DNA of 64,000 nucleotides, taken from NCBI GenBank assembly GCA_963677085.2, contig CAXXFH010000004.1, forward strand, positions 4,402,001-4,466,000, read 5' to 3'. The notes under the pieces are model-generated. The model worked only from the letters and a program-made list of their open reading frames with translations. It did not search any database and was not told the DNA's origin. This document shows positions 46,744 to 54,593 of this stretch, piece by piece (positions within the stretch are counted from its first letter, which is position 1; each line of letters starts with the position of its first letter). A program made the translations under genes and the position numbers. Source of the stretch: G963677085 sp963677085 (GTDB lineage: Bacteria; Planctomycetota; Planctomycetia; Pirellulales; Thermoguttaceae).

Positions 46744-46781
46744 GCCCTCGTAGCTCAGAGGATAGAGCAACAGTTTCCTAA
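46744..46781 (+). pseudogene. 5' half of a tRNA-Arg(CCT) gene, interrupted at the anticodon loop
   Basis: The acceptor strand GCCCTCG, TA, D-stem GCTC/GAGC with loop AGAGGATA, base 26 A, anticodon 5' stem ACAGT and loop TTCCTAA with anticodon CCT at 46777-46779 fall at the standard tRNA positions. After the loop the expected 3' stem ACTGT and the whole T arm are missing; unrelated sequence TTTAGGAAAG follows. Directly upstream, GCCCGCGTAGCTCAGAG at 46727-46743 repeats the first 17 bases with one mismatch. It looks like a tRNA gene broken by integration or recombination. Confidence 0.7.
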
Positions 46782-46809
46782 TTTAGGAAAGATAGGCAAG
46801 GTAGAGAAG

Positions 46810-46848
46810 CATAACCCCTTGTAAGTCTTGGACTTGCAAGGGGTTATG
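46810..46848. other. 18-bp stem-loop, possible attachment-site or terminator hairpin
   Basis: The left arm CATAACCCCTTGTAAGTC (46810-46827) pairs with GACTTGCAAGGGGTTATG (46831-46848) with one G-T pair and a TTG loop, followed by TTTT. It lies 28 bp after the broken tRNA. Palindromes like this are often found at tyrosine-integrase attachment sites, but no integrase gene is in the window. Confidence 0.5.
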
Positions 46849-46996
46849 TTTTGCGCTTGACGCGGTGGTGAAGCCTAGAAATGGCACCTAAAAACCGCCT
46901 GAGGGTGTCGAAAGGGTGTCGTCTTTTCAGGACCACCTCGCCGTAGTGACTCGTCCCCTTACCGCCACAGCGGCCATGGTGTACTCACACTAAACG

Positions 46997-47035
46997 AAGA
47001 GCCCGCCAGGAACCAAGTGTTCCTGGCGGGCTCTT
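46997..47035. terminator. Strong bidirectional intrinsic terminator
   Basis: AAGAGCCCGCCAGGAAC (46997-47013) and its exact complement (47019-47035) form a 17-bp stem with loop CAAGT, followed by TT. With the A-rich 5' side it can act in both directions. It insulates the CRISPR-Cas region from the genes to its left. Confidence 0.85.
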
Positions 47036-47308
47036 TTGCCTTGCCCCTCCGCAGCCAGCTATTTCAAGGATTCTCTCGCTGGTTGGACAGGATCTGTCAA
47101 GGGACGTTGGTATGCTGAGAGAGAATTGTGTTTGTCGCGTCATTAGGCGAAACGGTACGGCCACCTCGCCAATCCCCAATCGCGAGTGACAACATGTGGG
47201 TGAATGAGAACCGGCCCCGTTTACCCCACTGTAGATACTTGTGGGCTTCCACAAAGTTGCTATCATTTCAGAGTGCCTATCACTCCCATCGTCTGTAGGG
47301 GTAACTCC

Positions 47309-48307
47309 ATGGAAGAACCTCCACTGGTAAGGCAGTGGATCATGCTCCGAACGCTCTGCGCCCGGCACCAAGGAGTCACGGTAGCCGATTTGGCCGCAGA
47401 ACGGGCTGTCTCGGAACGAACGATCCGCCGCGACCTGGAAACCTTCCGCCAGGCAGGTTTTCCCCTGACGGAAACGACCGAAGATCACGGCCGCAAGAAA
47501 TGGCTGATCGATGCGACGAAGTATCAGTCGGGCTTAGCGTTTGCCTTCGACGAGGCGATCGCTCTCTATCTCGCCCGGCACCTCGTCGAGCCCTTGGCCG
47601 GCACGCCATTTTGGGAAGCCATTCAACGCGCTTTCCGCAAGATCCATGCAACGTTCAGCGACGGCGCAATGAAGCACGTCGATCGTTTCAGCGGTATGTT
47701 CCATCACACGGCCATCGGCGCCGGGGACTACTCGAAGAAGACGGCGATTATCGACGAGTTGATGTTCGGCATCGAGAACCACCGCGCGGTGTTTATTACC
47801 TATCGATCGCTGCGGTCCACCGAGCCGGTCAGTTACCCAATCCGGCCCTACGGACTGGTTTACCACCGGGGCTCGCTCTACCTGGTCGGCTGGGCCGAGG
47901 ATCACCAGCAAGTGCGCCACTGGAAGGTCGATCGGATGGAGGACGCCAAAGCGGACAAGGTCGAGTTCCCGCCGCCGGAGGACTTCAACCTGCAAGACCA
48001 CTTGGCCCAGTCTTTCGGCATCTTCCAGGGCGACGGCGAGGTTCACGTAAAGATCCACTTCTCGGCCGAGGTCGCCCGCTACGTGCAGGAATCGCACTGG
48101 CACGCCAGTCAGAAATTTACCCTACAGGCTGACGGCAGCCTCATCGCCGAGTTCGACCTGGACGGGACGGAAGAAATCAAGTCGTGGGTTCTGGGCTTCG
48201 GACACTACGCGGTGGTGTTGGAGCCGGAGGAATTGCGAGAGGAGATGCTGCGAGAATTGAAGACATCTGCATCTCAATATGGTCTTTCCACTACTGTTGA
48301 AAACTGA
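47309..48307 (+). CDS. WYL-domain transcriptional regulator of the CRISPR-Cas locus
   Basis: A 332-residue protein. The N-terminal helix-turn-helix (QGVTVADLAAERAVSERTIRRDLETFRQAGFPL) is of the DeoR/HTH_11 kind. The WYL domain has YPIRPYGLVYHRGSLYLVGWAEDH near residues 175-200, followed by the C-terminal WCX-like part. WYL proteins bind ligands such as nucleotides and often regulate CRISPR and other defence genes. It lies 38 bp upstream of cas6 on the same strand and is probably co-transcribed. An imperfect inverted repeat CTTGTGG-GCTT-CCACAAAG at 47238-47256, 52 bp upstream of the ATG, is a candidate operator. Confidence 0.88.
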   Translation: MEEPPLVRQWIMLRTLCARHQGVTVADLAAERAVSERTIRRDLETFRQAGFPLTETTEDHGRKKWLIDATKYQSGLAFAFDEAIALYLARHLVEPLAGTPFWEAIQRAFRKIHATFSDGAMKHVDRFSGMFHHTAIGAGDYSKKTAIIDELMFGIENHRAVFITYRSLRSTEPVSYPIRPYGLVYHRGSLYLVGWAEDHQQVRHWKVDRMEDAKADKVEFPPPEDFNLQDHLAQSFGIFQGDGEVHVKIHFSAEVARYVQESHWHASQKFTLQADGSLIAEFDLDGTEEIKSWVLGFGHYAVVLEPEELREEMLRELKTSASQYGLSTTVEN

Positions 48308-48345
48308 CAAGACAATCATATTCTCCACAACAACGGAGGGTCGTG

Positions 48346-48972
48346 ATGACAACCATAGACCTAAGCTTCCCAATCACCTGCAATGACCCCATTCCGGCCG
48401 ATCATGGTTACTTTCTTTACGGGGCAATCTCTCGATTGATACCAGGCATTCACAAAAGCAACGGTATCGCTGTGCATCCCATCTGTGGTCGGCAGATCGG
48501 AAACCGGAAGTTGTTGCTCATGCCGTTCAGTTGCCTGACCGTGCGAACGGCGGACGCTGGGATTGGCGAATTGCTGACTTTGGCTGGCAAACGAATCCTC
48601 CTCGGGGAAAGCAGCCTGCGTATCGGTACCCCGGAAGTCCGTACTTTGCAGCCTGCCCCCGCGTTACGCAGCCGACTTGTGACCATCAAACTCAAAGAAG
48701 TTGGCGATGACCCTGTTGGCTTATCCGAAGACCGTTTTCGCGAAGCAATACGCCGTCAACTCGACGCCCTGGGGGTCTCGCCGGAAGCGATCCCCACTCT
48801 CGTCAAACGCCGGACATTGCGGATCAAAGACAAGGAAGTCGTTGGCTACGAGGTGATCTTGGAAGGACTCACGGCCGAGGAGTCGCTGAACATCCAAGAG
48901 GTTGGCCTCGGTGGACGCAGACACATGGGGTGCGGGGTTTTTGCGCCATCTGGAAATCCGGGAGGGAGATGA
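48346..48972 (+). CDS. cas6: CRISPR-associated endoribonuclease Cas6, MYXAN type (Cmx6)
   Basis: A 208-residue RAMP-type protein that should cut the pre-crRNA in each repeat. It starts MTTIDLSFPITCNDPIPADH and continues GYFLYGAISRLIPGIHKSNG, the Cmx6 N-terminal pattern, with histidines at residues 20 and 36 as catalytic candidates. The C-terminal glycine-rich loop is GLGGRRHMGCGVF. The ribosome site GGAGGG five bases before the ATG at 48346 decides this start over the GTG at 48343. It overlaps cas3 by 4 bp. The first cas gene after the WYL regulator. Confidence 0.85.
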   Translation: MTTIDLSFPITCNDPIPADHGYFLYGAISRLIPGIHKSNGIAVHPICGRQIGNRKLLLMPFSCLTVRTADAGIGELLTLAGKRILLGESSLRIGTPEVRTLQPAPALRSRLVTIKLKEVGDDPVGLSEDRFREAIRRQLDALGVSPEAIPTLVKRRTLRIKDKEVVGYEVILEGLTAEESLNIQEVGLGGRRHMGCGVFAPSGNPGGR

Positions 48973-51347
48973 CTGCCGTGGGAAGATACGAGCGACTTTG
49001 GGCAAAAAGCCCCCCGAAACATGACCAAAACGGTTCTACGCAACCAGAACCCGAATGGATTCTGCTAGAAAATCATCTGCGTGCCGTGCTGGCGACGGCA
49101 GAACAGGTTCTTCGTGCCACCGGGTGCAATCAGCTACGCGCCTTGGGTCTAGATCCCACAGTCTGGGCCGAACGGTTGCAGACCGTTGTGTTGCTCGCCG
49201 CAGCACTGCATGATCTGGGAAAAGCCAACGATCATTTCCAGGCGATGGTTCACCGTGATCCGGAACGCTTGAATCGTCAACAAGGCCTGCGTCACGAATG
49301 GCTTACGGTATTGCTGATAGCGCATCTGGAAGAAGGCCTTTCGGTCGCAGCAGACGAGGACGATCTGCGAGTCGTGCGATGGGCCATATCCGGACATCAC
49401 CCAGCCTACAATCGCTCGTCACCACCTCGGACACCTCCGCCTGGAAGTGGTGCGGCCATTCAGTTACTTGTTGACCACCGCGACTTCCAGGCATGCCTTC
49501 GATGGCTCGAAAACGCCCTTAATCTGCGAGGCCTGCCTTGCTTCACGGACCCCATTGAGATCCCGTTGGTGGGCAAGGGAAACGCATTCAACAGAATCGC
49601 CGAGATACACCTGAAGGATCTGTGGCACTGGAATCACATCGTCGCAAGCGACAACAACGCAGACACCGATTGGGTACGCTTCGTCGCGGTGGTAAAAGCC
49701 TGCTTGGTGGCATGCGATGTGGCAGGTTCTGCATTGCCAAAAAAACTGGATGCCGAGGCAGAGCAGGCAGAGTGGGTTGTGGAGTCTCTCTCGCGATTTC
49801 CAACAACGCAACAGCTTGATGAAATCATTACCGATCGTCTAACGGACAACGACAGTGGGCAACTCCACACGTTACGCCCATTTCAGAAACGGTTGGCTGA
49901 CGAGGCCGGTCAGGTGACTCTCGTTGTTGCGGGTTGCGGTTCTGGGAAGACACTTGCGGCCTATCATTGGGCACGTCAAAATCACCCCGGCCATCGGCTC
50001 TACTTCTGCTACCCAACCACAGGAACCGCTACGGAGGGTTTTCGCGACTACCTTGTCAGCGGTGAGTCGCCGAAGTTCGATGCCGATCTTTTCCACGGTC
50101 GACGCGACATCGACCTTGATATCCTAGGTGTCGTAGACACTTCACAAGACGGTGGCGAAGACGGTCTGTTGCGCCTCGAATCACTGGAAGCATGGTCAAC
50201 ACCCATTGTCTGCTGCACCGCAGATACAGTCCTCGGAATTATCCAGAACAACCGCCGTGGGCTGTATGCGTGGCCGGCATTGGCCACAGCGGCATTCGTC
50301 TTCGACGAGATCCACGCCTATGACGACCGCCTCTTTGGGGCTTTGCTCCGGTTCCTCGACGCCGTCCGTGGAGTACCGGTTTTGCTGATGACCGCCAGTC
50401 TCCCCACCCATCGGCTAAGGTCACTGGAGGCATGCCTGAGTCGCCGCTCGACCGAACTGACGATACTACCCGGCCCAGAAGAAATGGAGGCATTGCCACG
50501 TTACCATCAGCTTCCTCTCGTAGACCAGGAAGCCCTGTTGGAGACAGTTTGCCAGGAACTTCGCTCCGGTGGCAAGGTGTTGTGGGTCTGTAACACGGTT
50601 GATCGGGCCATCGCGGCCAGCCGGCAACTGGCGGAATCAAAGCCGATCATCTATCACAGCCGATTCCGCTACCGTGATCGAGTCTGCCGCCACAAGGAGG
50701 TTATCGACGCTTTCAAAGCCGATGGTCCCGCGTTGGCCATCTGTAGCCAGGTGGCCGAAATGAGTCTCGATTTATCCGCGACGCTTCTGGTTATCGACTT
50801 GGCTCCCGTACCGGCTCTCATCCAAAGGCTAGGACGGTTGAATCGCCGAGCTACACCGGGTGACCCTACGCGACCGTTCCTTGTGATCGAACCGCAACGT
50901 AAAGACGGCACACTTCTGGCCCTGCCTTACTCTCCGGAAGATTTCGACCTGGCAAGGCGATGGTTGGAGCATCTATGCGAACTCGATGATGGCAAGTTGT
51001 CGCAACGCCATCTTCGGGAAGCGTGGGAAAACGATCCGGAAGTTCAGAACCGGCGTCCGACCTATGTGCCCAGTGCCTGGCTCGACGGTGGTCCCGTTAC
51101 CTCTTTACTGGAGCTTCGGGAGGTGTCTCCCGGTATCACGGTCATCATGGAAGACGACCTGCCGGAGGTGCTCGACGAACGCTCCAATCAACGAAAATGT
51201 CTCTCCGAATTGACCGTTCCGATGCCGCCCCCGCCACGGACCGTCAACTGGCGGGATTGGCGGCAGGTTCGCGGCGTCCTGGTCGCACCATCCGAGGTAA
51301 TTCAATACGACGCACAGCGAGGTGCCCAATGGCGAAAAAGCGAGTAA
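48969..51347 (+). CDS. cas3: CRISPR-associated helicase/nuclease Cas3
   Basis: A 792-residue protein with an N-terminal HD nuclease and a superfamily 2 helicase; it degrades target DNA unwound after Cascade recruitment. HD residues are LHDLGKA (H81, D82), SGHH (H143, H144) and D250. Helicase motifs are Walker A AGCGSGKT (321-328), VFDEIHAYD (DEIH at 446-449), LLMTASLP, then SQVAEMSLDLSA and IQRLGRLNRR. The whole domain set looks intact. The ATG at 48969 has GGAGGGAG just upstream. Its end overlaps cas8 by 19 bp. Confidence 0.95.
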   Translation: MTAVGRYERLWAKSPPKHDQNGSTQPEPEWILLENHLRAVLATAEQVLRATGCNQLRALGLDPTVWAERLQTVVLLAAALHDLGKANDHFQAMVHRDPERLNRQQGLRHEWLTVLLIAHLEEGLSVAADEDDLRVVRWAISGHHPAYNRSSPPRTPPPGSGAAIQLLVDHRDFQACLRWLENALNLRGLPCFTDPIEIPLVGKGNAFNRIAEIHLKDLWHWNHIVASDNNADTDWVRFVAVVKACLVACDVAGSALPKKLDAEAEQAEWVVESLSRFPTTQQLDEIITDRLTDNDSGQLHTLRPFQKRLADEAGQVTLVVAGCGSGKTLAAYHWARQNHPGHRLYFCYPTTGTATEGFRDYLVSGESPKFDADLFHGRRDIDLDILGVVDTSQDGGEDGLLRLESLEAWSTPIVCCTADTVLGIIQNNRRGLYAWPALATAAFVFDEIHAYDDRLFGALLRFLDAVRGVPVLLMTASLPTHRLRSLEACLSRRSTELTILPGPEEMEALPRYHQLPLVDQEALLETVCQELRSGGKVLWVCNTVDRAIAASRQLAESKPIIYHSRFRYRDRVCRHKEVIDAFKADGPALAICSQVAEMSLDLSATLLVIDLAPVPALIQRLGRLNRRATPGDPTRPFLVIEPQRKDGTLLALPYSPEDFDLARRWLEHLCELDDGKLSQRHLREAWENDPEVQNRRPTYVPSAWLDGGPVTSLLELREVSPGITVIMEDDLPEVLDERSNQRKCLSELTVPMPPPPRTVNWRDWRQVRGVLVAPSEVIQYDAQRGAQWRKSE

Positions 51348-53011
51348 ACAAGCAGCCTCCGTCACAATTGGCGATGAGTCTTTTCACGCCGGGGATGACC
51401 GTTCTTCACCGTGCGGGGCTTGGGGGACTCGCCTGCACGTTGCGATACATCGAACGCGCTTACCGAATTGGTGCCCTGCTCGATGACGAAGTCCCTGGTG
51501 GCCCTTGGGACAATGGCCTACCGCCCTGGTCGGTTGACGACCATTCAGTCACACTCGACTTCGGTTCAGGCGACGCCGCCCACACATACCTCCAACGATT
51601 GTTCGCCATCGCCTTCGGCATCAAGGATGGGCTAATCTACTTACCCGGACAATACCCTACTTTACCCCCAGCTATTGGAATTCGGGCGGCGCTTCAGGAT
51701 GGGATGTTGAGATCGTTCTACGACCACGGGCCCAAATCCCGCAGCATCTCGGCAGAAGGTCATTATACTGTTAACGTGGATGAGGACTCAGCTACCTTTT
51801 CCTTTCCCGTTATAGAATGGTACAAGCACCAACGAGACGGAGCCACAATCGCTTACGCATCTCTTCAGTCTGAAGCAGCCGTGTCACGGATGTTGAATCC
51901 AGGTGCGATTCGGCGTCACAAGTTCGCCGCAACCACACTCACGCATCCGGCTGAAAGACTCATTCCATTGCTTTTTGCGCCTGTGGGGACTGTTGCGCTG
52001 ACAGCGAGCGGTAGGCGAGTAACTTCCCGAAAACGCAAAGTCTTCAAAGCCGGCGCAGTCCTTGTAATTCCGGACCTCGATTCTTTGGACGCTGCCCCGC
52101 ACGTAATTTCGGCCCTTGTCCCACACAGCCTTCGTGAAGCGAAGATTACTTCCATTGGTGACGCAGCATTAGGTGCGGAAGTCCGTTTGCACGCTCGTCG
52201 TGCTATTGAGGCATTTGCGATTCCTTCAATACGCGCAGTCTGGTGCTGTGCCACAGACTGGATGAGTGATCTGCAACCCCCGTCCGACATTCTCCACATT
52301 GATCCTGCCCATTTGTCCGAAGACATCCTGGATAGTTATGAACTCGCGTTCAACGAGCTTCCGCCAAAAATCGTCACTGTGAAGAAAAATAATCCCGATG
52401 GCCCAACGCACCAACAGGAACTATTCTTTTGGGCCAACAGTGTTGTCCGCCCGCTTATCACAAACAACCTCGCTGAAGGTCGCCTTTGGTATTATGGCTT
52501 TGTTCGCCTCATGACCATGAATGACCCTAAGACCAATAGGCCACTTCGTGAATACGTTTTCTTTGAGAGGAAAGGACTATTTGCCATGACGGAAAAGCTT
52601 CTTCGCGAAGGGTCGGGCGAAGCAACAGTCGTCCGTGCCATTCACAAAGCCATTCAGTATCGCTTTGGAAAGATCGCATCGGAAAACAAAGGGCCAAGTG
52701 CGAAAGACACCCGAATTAAGCGATGGAAAAATGAGTATGAGCGTTGGAGGCTTGCCTTCACTAGCAGTAAAACACCCGAGCAACTGCGACGTTCATTGTG
52801 TGACCTTTTTGCCCGCGCTGGTATTAATTCGGTGTTGCAATCTGAGTGGGAACGACTCCTGCCAATGCTAGATGATTCTCATTGGGACAAGACACGTGAC
52901 TTGGCTCTGTTAGGGCTTGCGAGCTATAGCGGCAAACACGCCAACGAAGTTGAACCAGGAGTTGAACCCGAGGAAACCAAACAAGCACTGAACGAAGGAG
53001 CTGAAGTATGA
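51329..53011 (+). CDS. cas8: CRISPR-associated large subunit Cas8, MYXAN type (Cmx8, DevT-like)
   Basis: A 560-residue protein whose start MAKKRVNKQPPSQLAMSLF and following TPGMTVLHRAGLGGLACTLRYIE match the Cmx8 large-subunit family of the MYXAN subtype, called DevT in Myxococcus xanthus. It should recognise the PAM and hold the target strand in the Cascade complex. By eye the DNA is less GC-rich than the other cas genes, particularly after 51700. The frame is open from 51023, but that would sit inside cas3; the ATG at 51329 has GCGAGG upstream. It ends with an ATGA overlap with cas7. Confidence 0.85.
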   Translation: MAKKRVNKQPPSQLAMSLFTPGMTVLHRAGLGGLACTLRYIERAYRIGALLDDEVPGGPWDNGLPPWSVDDHSVTLDFGSGDAAHTYLQRLFAIAFGIKDGLIYLPGQYPTLPPAIGIRAALQDGMLRSFYDHGPKSRSISAEGHYTVNVDEDSATFSFPVIEWYKHQRDGATIAYASLQSEAAVSRMLNPGAIRRHKFAATTLTHPAERLIPLLFAPVGTVALTASGRRVTSRKRKVFKAGAVLVIPDLDSLDAAPHVISALVPHSLREAKITSIGDAALGAEVRLHARRAIEAFAIPSIRAVWCCATDWMSDLQPPSDILHIDPAHLSEDILDSYELAFNELPPKIVTVKKNNPDGPTHQQELFFWANSVVRPLITNNLAEGRLWYYGFVRLMTMNDPKTNRPLREYVFFERKGLFAMTEKLLREGSGEATVVRAIHKAIQYRFGKIASENKGPSAKDTRIKRWKNEYERWRLAFTSSKTPEQLRRSLCDLFARAGINSVLQSEWERLLPMLDDSHWDKTRDLALLGLASYSGKHANEVEPGVEPEETKQALNEGAEV

Positions 53012-53910
53012 GTCTACACATCTTCGCCAACATCGTTACCCCGTTCGGCACGGCCGCCAATAATCGCGGCGAGACCGAAGGAAACATCACCACCCTGCAA
53101 AAACTCATCTGGCACGGCGATACGCACACCACGGTCAGTGCCGAAGCGATACGCTTCGCCCTGCGCCGCGAGCTTGCCAACTGCGAGGACCATGGCACGA
53201 ACCGTCAATGGGACGAGAGCATCCGTGGCAATGACTGGCAGGACTCCGCCTTCTCGGGGTGGGCCAAACCCAACGGTGACACCTACATCGACGACGACCT
53301 GCTGGGATTCATGACTACTGAGGCCGTCAAAGAGGAAGGGCAAGCCGGATCGGCCAATGTCCGCCGTGCCGTGCTCGAAGTGACGCGCGCCATCTCGCTG
53401 ACACCGTGGAGTGGCGATTTCACCTTCAATGCCGCTTCGCCCGGGGCAACCCCCTCGGCCCAGAAGAAAGGTAGCAACCCCGTCCCCTACGGCACCGAAT
53501 TGCACGCCACGCGATACCAATACGGCTTCGCGCTGACTCCCCAGCGGCTGCGAGAAAAGCAACGTGCGGCCTCGGCCATCCAGGCAATCTGCCAACTCCG
53601 ATGCGTCGCCGGCAACCACGGTCGCTTTCTTTTCGATTTCGCGCCCGATTCCATCATCTTCCGCATTACCGAAGATCCCGCCCCACGGTTGCTGTACTGC
53701 TTCCACACGGAGGACAACGGCCAAACCGTGACCGCCCCCGAGCTACTCGATCGAGTCGAGATGGGCGACATCGTGGCGAGTGAACTGATTCTTGGCGGCC
53801 CGTTCACCCAGTCCGCCGCAGGCCAGAAGCTCAAAGAATTAGGGGCATTCATCGCCGAGAAGCCCGGCGTTAAGTCGGCTGCCGAGGAAGCCATTCGCCG
53901 CATCAGTTAG
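53008..53910 (+). CDS. cas7: CRISPR-associated Cas7, Cst2/DevR family
   Basis: A 300-residue backbone subunit of Cascade, present in several copies along the crRNA. It starts MSLHIFANIVTPFGTAANNR and has GETEGNITTLQKLIWHGD, ISAEAIRFALR-like VSAEAIRFALRREL, then RRAVLEVTRAISLTPWSGDF and ELHATRYQYGFALTP, the DevR/Cst2 pattern. Overlaps cas8 by 4 bp and precedes cas5 by 23 bp. Confidence 0.93.
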   Translation: MSLHIFANIVTPFGTAANNRGETEGNITTLQKLIWHGDTHTTVSAEAIRFALRRELANCEDHGTNRQWDESIRGNDWQDSAFSGWAKPNGDTYIDDDLLGFMTTEAVKEEGQAGSANVRRAVLEVTRAISLTPWSGDFTFNAASPGATPSAQKKGSNPVPYGTELHATRYQYGFALTPQRLREKQRAASAIQAICQLRCVAGNHGRFLFDFAPDSIIFRITEDPAPRLLYCFHTEDNGQTVTAPELLDRVEMGDIVASELILGGPFTQSAAGQKLKELGAFIAEKPGVKSAAEEAIRRIS

Positions 53911-53933
53911 TACCTCGAACTGGGAGCCGAAGC

Positions 53934-54569
53934 GTGATCGGAATCTACGTTACCGTGCCCGTGGCATGTTTTCGCAAGGGGATGGCTCGCGAATACCTCG
54001 AAACCGAGCCACTCCCCCCGCCGTCGACCTGCTACGGATTTCTGTTGTCGCTCGTGGGCGAAGTCGACCGGCATCGTCACATCGGTTGTCGCATCTGCCC
54101 CGTATTGCTCGACGAACCGGAGCAAAGCGTTGTATTGCGTACTGTATGGCGGGTCAAGAAGACCCCGCTCGGATCGCCGGGCAACACACGGCCAGACTAT
54201 CAACAGTTGCTCACGAATGTACGGTTGCTCATCTGGCTCGATTCGGCGGCCGAGGACACCGAAGGTGCCTCACTCGAAGAACGAGTCACTGCCGCCCTGA
54301 CGCAAGCCTCAGGCATTTCACGTTTTGGCGGACTAAGCCTTGGAGAAAGCACCCATCTGGTCGACGAAGTATGCCTGCTTTCCCATGCCAAAGACCGTCT
54401 CCCCTCGGCACGCCCTCGCTGTTTCATTTTGGCCGAGCGTGGTCGCCTGACGCTTCCCGTATGGGTCGACCACGTGGGATCAGCCGGTACACGCTACGTG
54501 ACTGGCAACCTGACTCCTTGTGGTACTGACCCACCGGCGATGGAGCACATGCCCCAGATCGCGCCCTGA
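53934..54569 (+). CDS. cas5: CRISPR-associated Cas5, DevS/Cmx5 family
   Basis: A 211-residue Cascade subunit that caps the 5' handle of the crRNA. It starts with GTG at 53934 after GGAG at 53921-53924. The N-terminus IGIYVTVPVACFRKGMAREYLETEPLPPPSTCYGFLLSLVGE carries the Cas5 signature with the aromatic-glycine turn CYGFLLS. FGGLSLGESTHLVDEV is typical of DevS. Placed as in the dev operon, between devR and cas4-cas1. Confidence 0.9.
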   Translation: MIGIYVTVPVACFRKGMAREYLETEPLPPPSTCYGFLLSLVGEVDRHRHIGCRICPVLLDEPEQSVVLRTVWRVKKTPLGSPGNTRPDYQQLLTNVRLLIWLDSAAEDTEGASLEERVTAALTQASGISRFGGLSLGESTHLVDEVCLLSHAKDRLPSARPRCFILAERGRLTLPVWVDHVGSAGTRYVTGNLTPCGTDPPAMEHMPQIAP

Positions 54570-54593
54570 AGTCACACAAACCAGGGACTCGTC

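Noticed and set aside
46879..46945. Short frame MAPKNRLRVSKGCRLFR, possible integrase remnant
   Set aside because: Only about 21 codons with no conserved integrase residues and no ribosome site; it cannot be supported.
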